64,000 nt of DNA from Cristatella mucedo. Taxonomy: Eukaryota; Bryozoa; Phylactolaemata; Cristatellidae. The stretch is taken from the NCBI GenBank assembly GCA_009760855.2, contig WPIO01000042.1, positions 1,956,001 through 2,020,000 of the forward strand. Direction: 5' to 3'. Both the position numbers and the translations under genes were made by a program. Shown here one piece after another: positions 56,569 to 64,000 of this stretch (position 1 is its first letter; each line of letters begins with the position of its first letter). The notes under the pieces are model-generated. The model worked only from the letters and a program-made list of their open reading frames with translations. It did no database searches and was not told where the DNA came from.

Positions 56569-58014
56569 CGGCGTCCGCCGCGGCGCTGTCGGACTTCTGC
56601 GGTGCCGCCTCTCACCTGCATATCTCGCGCCGCGGCCACCGCGGCGGCGGCGACGGTGGCGACGAATGCAGTGGCCGCGTTCGCCAAGCGGGCTCGCTGT
56701 GCGTAGCGGCGGGTCGGCTACGGCTCTGCGGCGCCGCTCGGCGACTGTCGGGTAGCGAGCGCACCGCCGCGCAGCGAGCCGCGCGGCAGCTCCATCGAAT
56801 CTCATTGGCTTCGGAAAGCGGCGCCAGTGGCTCCCGGCGGCTGGCGTACTGACGTCCGAGTTCAACGGCAGAAGAGCAAGCCCGCCCACCGTATCCGCTT
56901 ACTGGTCGGTGCTGCGGCACGGCGGCCCGGGAGCTTCTCGTCGTCTCGGAGAGGCAGCCCCGCCGCTGAGGCGCTCTCTCAGGTTCGCTCTGCTCGCGCG
57001 TTCGCGCGCGCGCACGTGACAGGAGCTCGAGACGTCGTCGAGGCGGAAGCGTCCGTCTGGCGGAAGCGCGGCTTCCACGCTCACGAGCTGGCGAGTGGGC
57101 GCCGCCGTCGCCGTCGATGGCTGCTGTCTCGCTCGCGCCGCCGCCGGCGGCGGCGGCGGCGGCGGCGGCGGGCGCTGCGAGCGCGGGCGAGCGCGACGAA
57201 TCAATTCTGAATTAGAGCGCACGCGCGCTCTCGAGTCCGCCCCACTCTCGGGCCGCTCGCATCGTAATCAGGGCGACTGCAAAGACGAGATGTTTGCCCA
57301 AGCAAACCAGATTAACCGGCGAGTCGTATCGCAGGTGCTCGCCGCGATTATTGCTCGGCCTCGCGAGCGGGCGCCAGCGGCACGCTCCGCATCTTCGCGC
57401 GCGCGCGCGCGCAGCCGAGCAGTGCACTCTTTTATGGCCGGCAGGGGAGCGCGGGGAGCTCGCTTCGTAGTCCTGCCGCCGCCGCCTCGTCGCCGCCGCC
57501 TCGTCGCCGCCGCCTCATCACCGCCGTCCGCGCGTAGATAACCGACGCTCGAACGTAGATACGAGCCACGGCCATACGGCGTGCTGGATATAGATCGGCT
57601 CCAAAGCGATCATTCTACAGCTGATCGCGGTCGAGTCGTTCGGCGCATCGCTGCCGCTGCCGCCGCCGGTGCGGTCGGTGTGCCCGAGCGCAGCGGCGCA
57701 GCCGATTCGCGGCGTCGTCGCAGCAGAGTGCAGCGGAGCGAACGGCGACCGTCGCGACGTTTTACGCTCGTCCGCCATGCGAAGGAAGGCACGGCGGCAG
57801 TGACGATGCTGCGGATCGCCGCCATCCGGCGCGACTCGCGACCGTATACGGCGCCGGCGCAGCAGCAGCTGCAGCAGCAGCTGCAGCTTCGCCGGCGATA
57901 TTTGCTCGAGCAGCAGCCGCCGCCGCTGCGGCACTAATTGCGTTATCGCACTTATCGGTGGCTCGCGGCTTGCGCACCGTCTGAGAACGGTCGAGAGTCG
58001 CAGCGGCGGCGCAG

Positions 58015-58150
58015 TCGCAGTCGCAGTCGCAGTCGCAGCGGCGGCGGCGGCTCAGGTGGCGGCTCAGGCGGCGGCTCAGGCGGCGGCTCAGGCGGCGGCT
58101 CAGGCGGCGGCTCAGGCGGCGGCTCAGGCGGCGGCTCAGGCGGCGGCTGC
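58015..58150. repeat. hexamer then 12-bp tandem repeat
   Basis: CAGTCG repeated about five times, then eight units of GGCGGCTCAGGC. The 12-mer reads (GGSG)n on the plus strand and (PPPE)n on the minus strand. No splice or start context supports either as protein. Confidence 0.9.
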
Positions 58151-58405
58151 ACTTCGTTGACGCGACGGTGCAGTCGCGACGCCTGTCTGTCCGAGCATCG
58201 CCGAAGGGCGCTCTCCGTCAGCGGCGTGCCGGGACGTGAACGAGAGCGGCGAGAGAGGGTGACGACGGCCGTTTGCCCAGGTAGCGACGGCCGTTTGCGT
58301 CACTTCATCGCCCTCGCAACCGACAGCTTCCGACGCACGACGGACCACGCGATCCTGCGACAGAAATTTAGATACTGCGCCAGAGAGCAGCTGCGTCTGG
58401 CCAAA

Positions 58406-58592
58406 AGCCGCGATGGCACACTAGGTAAGGTGTTTGCTTTCACGACTTCGGTCCCGAGGTCGTGGGTTCGATTCCTGCGGTGGGTGGTTCTGTATCGCCA
58501 CTGCAAGCGGTGGTGATAGCCGTAAAGGCTCTTCTGTCGCTATACAAAAAGAGGCTGTTTGATCGGCTAGGATTTATTTATTATTTATTTAT
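58406..58592 (+). mobile_element. tRNA-derived SINE family S1, plus strand
   Basis: Best-preserved copy. Head GCCGCGATGGCACACTAGG, B box GGTTCGATTCC (58467-58477), body GGCTCTTCTGTCGCTATAC then AAAAGAGGCTGTTTGATCGG, and an ATTTATTTATT-type tail to 58592. Confidence 0.85.
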
Positions 58593-59290
58593 GAGACTCT
58601 GGAAGCAGTTGAATCGTGGCTTCGCGATCGCGGAGAGTCGGCGTCGTCACGTGCACTGGTCACGTGCGAGACCTTCGCGTCAGGTTTCGTCCGGCTAAGG
58701 AATCGACGCGAGCAGAGCTCCGCAAGCGTCTGCTCGCGGTTCGCTGTTTTCCTCCGTTTTTGCAGCTGTTCCGGAGAGGCTAACTAACTCGGGCCTGCGG
58801 CGTAAGCTGCCACCTTTGCTGCGATGGCAACACCCAGCGTGCTGTACTTTCCACTCAAGAGTCAGTTGCGACGACTTTAGATAAATGCATTCAATTTCAT
58901 CATGATCATGATGAAATATAAATTGATATGGATTGCTATTAATTTATGCTGTTATATTTAATAAATTTATAATTTAATAATTATAATAATAATAATTTAA
59001 TTGATAAATTTAAATGAATTTAAATTATACATTTAAATAAATTATAAATATTAATAATATTTATTGATAAATAGTTTGATAAATTGATTGATAAATGCAT
59101 CATGCATAAATTCGCGAAGTGCCTACCTGTGCAGCTTGTCTGCCGCCGTAGAAATACGTCGCCGACAGCGGCTCCTCGACGGACGCGTCGAATTTCTTTC
59201 TAGCTGGGTGCTTTTTCGTTCACCTTTGAAAGATGCCAAGTGGCACGCTACGGACCGCAGTCTCTCGCAGCGCAGCAAGCACGAGTAGCA
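58593..59290. other. unassigned sequence including an AT-rich block
   Basis: 58880-59105 is almost only A, T and ATTTA-type words, with a 24-bp perfect palindrome at 58894-58917 centred on CATGATCATG. No coding frame of note. Confidence 0.5.
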
Positions 59291-59296
59291 CGAGCT

Positions 59297-59347
59297 GCTG
59301 TCAGCAACAGCACGAGCTAGTCAGCAGCTCGTGCTGTTGCTGACAGC
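59297..59347. repeat. perfect 22-bp inverted repeat with 7-base loop
   Basis: Left arm 59297-59318, loop AGTCAGC, right arm 59326-59347. The arms pair without mismatch (left arm starts GCTGTCAGCAAC, right arm ends GTTGCTGACAGC). RNA from either strand would form a strong hairpin. It may be the remains of a small inverted-repeat transposon, a small-RNA precursor, or a replication-slippage product. Confidence 0.85.
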
Positions 59348-60387
59348 GGCGGCGGCCGTCCTCCAGTCCAGCCAGCCAGCCATTCTTCTTCTCTTCCTTT
59401 CTGCGCAAGGATGTAAAACTCGTCATAACATCGTCAATAAAGAGACGATAGCAAGAAACAGAAAATGTAATTCTTTCTAGCGCTCAGTTGATCTCTGTGT
59501 GTCCGCGAATTTGCCACAATTAAAAACAATCTTATTCTTTCCGCTGTGCATTAATTTTTCGTAAAACATTACTGGTCTTTGCCATCGACCTTCTTTCCAG
59601 CAGCAACTAGAGGCGGAATTTGATTCGCTGTAAAGGAGAGGGCGTACAATTAGGCTGCCGTCTACCCCTAACATAAGCTAGGCTTGTCCGTCCGTCGAAT
59701 TCACTGACGTCATCTTTACATTTCGTCATTGGCGAGATATTTTTGCAACTCTTTTAACGGTATAGCAAGGGTGAGTTTCAAAAACGAGGAAGACAATTTT
59801 TTAATTGAATGCGTAGCTACAGCATGCGCCCTCATAGTTTAAACTAAACATTGAAATGCTACAAATTTTAAGTTTCACAGTCAGTGTGCTGGACTAGCCA
59901 GCTAGGTCAGTGGGCACACGGACTCTCCATCGCAGGTACAGTTGGAATTTTTTCCCACGATCTGTTCATCGTGTCACGATAATATCCATTTAAGACCTGT
60001 GACTTTGGCCCGTCGTTGTAGCCCAACGAGTTTGCAAAGCAATGCACTGGAAACAAAAACTTGCAAAGCCAGCACAATATAAGCTAACAATGTAACAACC
60101 TGTACAAACCTTTCGCAGACGCCAATGAGAAAAGCAAGCAGCGAAGAAAGCCACGGAAGTTGCGGATATGGATACCGGATTTGGGGGCCACTCATTGAGC
60201 ATCGGCAATATGGCCACATTCCCGAAGCTCAACGGAAACGTCGCTCCCGAAAACATCTAGGACAGAAAGAGACTGAAAAAGCACTCCTCGGCCCGTGTGC
60301 TTCGTACTGTGAAAGCTCTCGGCAAATGCCTCAACTATGACAAGGTCAAAAACAGAAAGAGACTCAAGTTAAGATATAAATAATAAA
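59348..60387. other. unassigned sequence
   Basis: A plus frame near 60146-60240 (DMDTGFGGHSLSIGNMATF) and a later piece (KALGKCLNYDKVKNRKRLK, about 60305-60365) look protein-like, but they are separated by a stop and not recognised. Nothing else seen. Confidence 0.3.
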
Positions 60388-60545
60388 TAATAATAATTCA
60401 CTTTCGCAGCGCCCCAAAAGAGCTTAATCTATGTTCCGGCGCTTTGAGTGTGCCACGGGGCTTGAGCCCACGACCTCGGCCATCAAAAGCATTCACCTCA
60501 ACCTCGGTCGTTAAAGCCAGCCCTCTAAGCGCGGGGCCAAACTAG
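60388..60545 (-). mobile_element. tRNA-L2 composite SINE (family S2), copy 2
   Basis: On the minus strand a B-box-like GTCGTGGGCTCAAGCCCCG follows a degraded head. The L2-type tail (AGATTAAGCTCTTTTGGGGC, then an ATTATTATTTATT end) follows directly. Same tRNA-to-L2 order as 31561-31686. Confidence 0.65.
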
Positions 60546-61140
60546 AGCAATGGCTAGATAACGCCAACGAGGATTTCCCGTGAACGCCGCAGGACGACGC
60601 TTGCACGCGCAAACACCGAGTTCTCTCTCTGCTGCAGTCATCATTGCAGTTCTGCCTGGAAGAGGAGCGAGACAAGGCAGGCAAGCGTAGAATAAAGAAA
60701 TAAGAAAACTTGAGTAGCTCAGTTTTTCGGTTAGCGGAGTAAAAGTGCATTTTGTACACAGACGCCCGCCGTCATCTTCATTGGAGTGGTTGAAGCTTTG
60801 GCTACGAGTTGGCTGCTCCGTCAGCGCTCCCGCCCCGCCCCGCCCCCGAGTGCCTCGATTGAGCTTAAGCATGCGCGCAACTACGTCCATTGCTGGTTTG
60901 GTGGGTGAGGTGTGAATACGGCAAGCACCGGGGTATTGATTGGTCGGCCGGTACAACATGGAGGCCTATAGTAGCAGCTGCTTCTACTGCAATTGGCGAT
61001 CTGTCTCCATCTCACACAGCTAGCGACTTACTACTCACAGAATCTGGGAAATCCGCTCCGAGTTAATGCCCCGAGTTAAGAGAAAGGTCGATTGTGTAAA
61101 TGCGGCTTTACGCCTGAAGGCATCCGGATGCAAGCCGATC
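60546..61140. other. unassigned sequence
   Basis: No supported gene. A minus frame at 60959-60525 is unrecognised. Confidence 0.3.
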
Positions 61141-61260
61141 CATATTTAAACAGATACATATAATATATATGTATATATATATATTATATATTATGCATAT
61201 TTATATTTATGTATAAAATATATATATATATAATGAGTTCATAAATAAATAAACAAATTT
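61141..61260. repeat. AT-rich low-complexity tract
   Basis: TATATA and ATTATATT words, partly self-complementary. Confidence 0.8.
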
Positions 61261-62334
61261 ATAGGATAAAGAAATGAATATGCTTACAGGAAACAAAGGT
61301 AAGAGCTCTATTTTAGCTAGACAACACGAGAGTTATCACCAATTAATCTGGTTCTGAAAATAGCAAGATTGGAAATGCTGCTAAACCGAATGCGTCACTA
61401 ATGCAGTCCTACCAGCATCCAAATACAGTAGCACTGGATAAAAACAAAAGAAAAATGTGCAGATAAATTACCTTGAACCTAGGACCTGAGACCACGAGGC
61501 TAACCTGCAGCAACTCGCCAAACCTAGAACACGACAAACGCGGATGACGTAGCCTTTACGTCCAGCTAAACAACCCCGGTGGGCCTATTTCAAGTACTTC
61601 AAGTTTCATGGGCCATCAGCAACGTCATAGGCCTCTTCAATAGCATACCATTCAGCGTCTCACAGTATCCAGAACAAGCGCTGAAATGCAGAGCTGCCAT
61701 AGAATGATTCAAGTAAATTGTGTTAAGAAATATTTACGGCATAATGGCTCTCACTGTGCCGCGCGATCATTTAAATTGTAATTATGTCTTTCGTATTGTA
61801 CCCTCGGGGTGACATCTCGTCGGGCTCTATTCAGCTTTACAGCTAGCTGAAAGGGAGTGTATGATCACTTTAAGATATGCGCACTTTAAAGCGCAGGCTG
61901 TGGTAAGGAGTCCTCGCTCGATAGTAGGCCTGGCTCACCAGCTAGATTAGGCTTACCACACGTTAAGTGAACAATCACGCCCAAATTCTAATGTAACCAC
62001 GTAATTTCCCACGATTCTGTATTGGTGCAAGTTAGTTTAAATAAGTTTTAAATCAAGCTGCACTGGTTTCACGGCTACGAGAAATGTGCATTTTAAACTT
62101 ATTCAGTACAGATTCTGATGCATCTTGAAATTTCCGCACGCTGAATCGGTCAAATTATTAATGTGCGAGCTTCACTAGTTCATGTAGCAAGACAATACGT
62201 GTCACGTGTAGTCACCTGTTGCTTGCAATAAGTCAATGGCTAGTGCTAAAGCGCTCAATATCCTGCAGGCAGCGCTGACTGAAAAAACTAGCATATTAGT
62301 AAAACTGCAAACAAGAGCCTGTATTTTCAAATTT
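61261..62334. other. unassigned sequence
   Basis: 61480-61520 has a weak minus-strand B-box-like motif (TCCTAGGTTCAAGG), possibly an old SINE. Nothing else. Confidence 0.3.
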
Positions 62335-62790
62335 AATGCGGCAGCTGACTTCTAGCGGAAACGCTCCGCACTACGACTCAGCGACCGGCAGATCGTTACT
62401 CTGTGAGAGCGACTGCGCCCAGGCTCACGCCTTATGCGCTGGTCTGGTCATAAGCCAGATAATAATCTCGTTCAGACTTAGTAATAAGTAAATGCTAGCT
62501 GATTCAACATCCTATTTTTGCACAGCGACAGAAGAACTTTAGAGACACCGCTTGCAGTGGCAATAAAAGATCGCCCAACTCAGGATTCGAACCCACTACC
62601 TTTGGACCAAGGCCGTGAAATGCAACCACCTAACTCAGTGGGCCGTCTTGGTAGTCATAAATCGTGCTGCTCGCAAAGCCTCGGTTTACCGCGACTATTT
62701 CGCAAGCGGTTCTCAATTCAAGGTCAGCGCGGCCAGGCACTCAACTTATTATCGAGGCTCAGCTGTCAAGCAGCTCGTAGTTCATACTCT
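62335..62790 (+). repeat. unnamed dispersed repeat D2, copy 2 (with SINE insertion)
   Basis: Homologous to 54350-54640. Similarity is continuous on both sides of the SINE at 62488-62651, so the other copy shows the empty site. Confidence 0.65.
62488..62651 (-). mobile_element. tRNA-derived SINE family S1 with target duplication
   Basis: B box GGGTTCGAATCC on the minus strand near 62583-62595; head ends at about 62651. Flanked by TAGTAATAA (62479-62487) and TAGTCATAA (62652-62660), a 9-bp duplication with one change. Confidence 0.8.
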
Positions 62791-63628
62791 CTGGCCATCG
62801 CACTATTCCCTCAGTTAAAACGCACGCCCATCCGCGGATGCGGCGCCTGCAGACCCTTCGCCGAGGGCGTCGATCAAACTATGGGCCACCAGATATCTTC
62901 TGGATTCGTATCGCATGGAGTCTTTGGAGTCGGGGTCTCGCTGGCACGGAGCCGGTCTGCTATCATTGGTCCGATTGTCTTCTCCCGCACCCGATGCAGC
63001 GTAGCGCCGCCATCTGCCGCTAGCAGAGTGACGGATCGAGTTACTTGGCCTGCCGGTCTGCCTTTCGCCATCGGCCGTGAGTAGCCGCAGCTGAGCGCCA
63101 CCGTCAAGATCTCCTTCATCGGCGTGCAATCCGGTCTACACTACTGTAATACTGTAGTAATACTATAACACGGTCTGCGCTGCTGTTTGCTTCGATTTTC
63201 CTTAAGCGGACTAAGTGCAACCAGACCGAGAGAAGAGAAGCAGCGATTGAGGAGACAGCGCTGCTGCTACCGGAGAAGAAGCAGGGAAATACGACACGTG
63301 AGTGCCTCTGGTACTACGCATGGCAGCATCGAAGCTCAATAAACCAGAGCAAGGAATGCATGCCCTTTCGTATTGATCAAAAGCAGCAAGAAGATTTAGG
63401 CAAGAAAGAAAGACTGACTTGATTTAGATCCGGTGAAAAATAATAGACGTCGACCATTTTCATTTACCAAGCCGGACAGCCCATGCGAGTCACGTGTAGC
63501 GAGTTTATAAACAGGTGCCGCTTCACTATAACAGCATGCTCGACTGACTTAAAAGTCCTCCGATCGTACGCTAGCTGTACTAACAAAGCAATCTTCTCCG
63601 GACAGTTACTGCCATTTAACAGCCATAG
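62791..63628. other. unassigned sequence
   Basis: 62830-63120 is GC-richer with overlapping frames on both strands, none recognised. Confidence 0.3.
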
Positions 63629-63632
63629 TGAC

Positions 63633-63729
<97 letters not shown>

Positions 63730-63918
63730 CAGACAGAGACAGATAGAGACAGACAGAGACAGACAGAGACAGACAGAGACAGACAGACAGAGAGAGACAA
63801 AGAAAGAGAGACAGAGAGAGAGAGAGACACAGAGAGAGACAGAGAGAGACAGAGAGAGACAGAGAAAGATAGACAGAGAGAGACACAGAGAGAGACAGAG
63901 AGAGAGACAGAGAGAGAC

Positions 63919-63949
<31 letters not shown>

Positions 63950-63950
63950 C

Positions 63951-64000
<50 letters not shown>
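63629..64000. repeat. (GA)n with (CAGA)n and CAGAGA variants, cut by window end
   Basis: About 70 bp of pure GA, then CAGAGA hexamers, ACAG tetramers and mixed GAGACAGAGA units. It continues past the window, so its full length is at least 370 bp. Confidence 0.95.

Larger units (their letters stand above)
54641..58400. promoter_or_regulatory. CpG-rich block 2, likely promoter island
   Basis: The most GC- and CpG-dense part of the window. CG-based triplet runs make long frames in all directions (poly-Arg, poly-Ala), which I do not treat as genes. The only element supported by splice logic is the minus-strand signal-peptide exon at 56568-56511. A start region for that transcript would lie above 56600. 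No TATA box is evident. A plus-strand frame from 55511 (MAPKLEIGLGFREAV then poly-Leu) is probably produced by the CTG run. Confidence 0.5.

Noticed and set aside
57938-58516. Protein with a Gly-Gly-Gly-Ser linker (plus) or Pro-Pro-Pro-Glu array (minus)
   Set aside because: Generated by a perfect 12-bp DNA repeat, with no start, splice or domain context on either side.
58403-58592. True tRNA gene
   Set aside because: A and B boxes are present, but the stem pairing is poor and the sequence continues into a shared body and ATTT tail found at four or more sites: a SINE.

Overview
This is a window from the nuclear genome of a multicellular animal, most likely an invertebrate. The evidence is several clades of decayed LINEs, tRNA-derived SINEs, a hAT transposon, a Ty3/gypsy relic, very long simple repeats, introns with GT/AG borders and unmethylated-looking CpG-rich tracts. 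An arthropod is my best guess, because a gene family present twice here (4.9-8.6 kb and 51.6-53.3 kb) looks, from memory, like an uncharacterised repeat family common in arthropod genomes. That guess is unproven. No rRNA, true tRNA gene, operon or CRISPR array is visible.

The only candidate host gene is on the minus strand. Three exons fit together with matching phase-1 splice borders. They encode a signal peptide (56568-56511, inside a CpG-rich island), one fibronectin type III-like domain (36042-35752), and a membrane span with a cytoplasmic tail (34471-33990), followed by an AATAAA signal at 33655-33650. If correct, intron 1 is about 20.5 kb and holds most of the young retrotransposons of the window.

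The rest is mobile DNA. One L2-like LINE subfamily (3' end carrying a 'GTAAAGCGCCTAGAAAGAGA'-type tail and then (ATT)n) is present in at least ten pieces. Its best copy (43308-40092, minus) has an apurinic endonuclease and a reverse transcriptase separated by a single frameshift. It sits inside an older L2 with an 8-bp target duplication. Two other copies (47425-49412 plus, 49413-51268 minus) lie tail to tail and form a large inverted repeat. Two further LINE families, a fragment of an R2/NeSL-type LINE, a Charlie-like hAT (10766-13070) with 8-bp duplications, a Ty3/gypsy pol relic (45.2-47.3 kb), a tRNA SINE family (at least five copies) and a tRNA-L2 composite SINE (two copies) complete the set. 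Several nested insertions can be ordered in time from target duplications.

Layout: 0-9 kb, nested old LINEs and the first copy of the intron-bearing repeat gene; 10.7-13.1 kb, hAT; 13.7-20.9 kb, L2 copies, SINE and an unnamed 285-bp dispersed repeat; 21-28 kb, mostly unassigned sequence; 28-33 kb, L2, R2-like and SINE fragments with a (CA)n tract; 33.7-36.9 kb, GC-rich block with the FN3 and membrane exons; 37-53 kb, LINE, gypsy and repeat-gene relics; 54.6-58.4 kb, GC-rich island with the signal-peptide exon and short tandem repeats; 58.4-64 kb, SINEs, a perfect hairpin, and a long (GA)n tract running off the window end.
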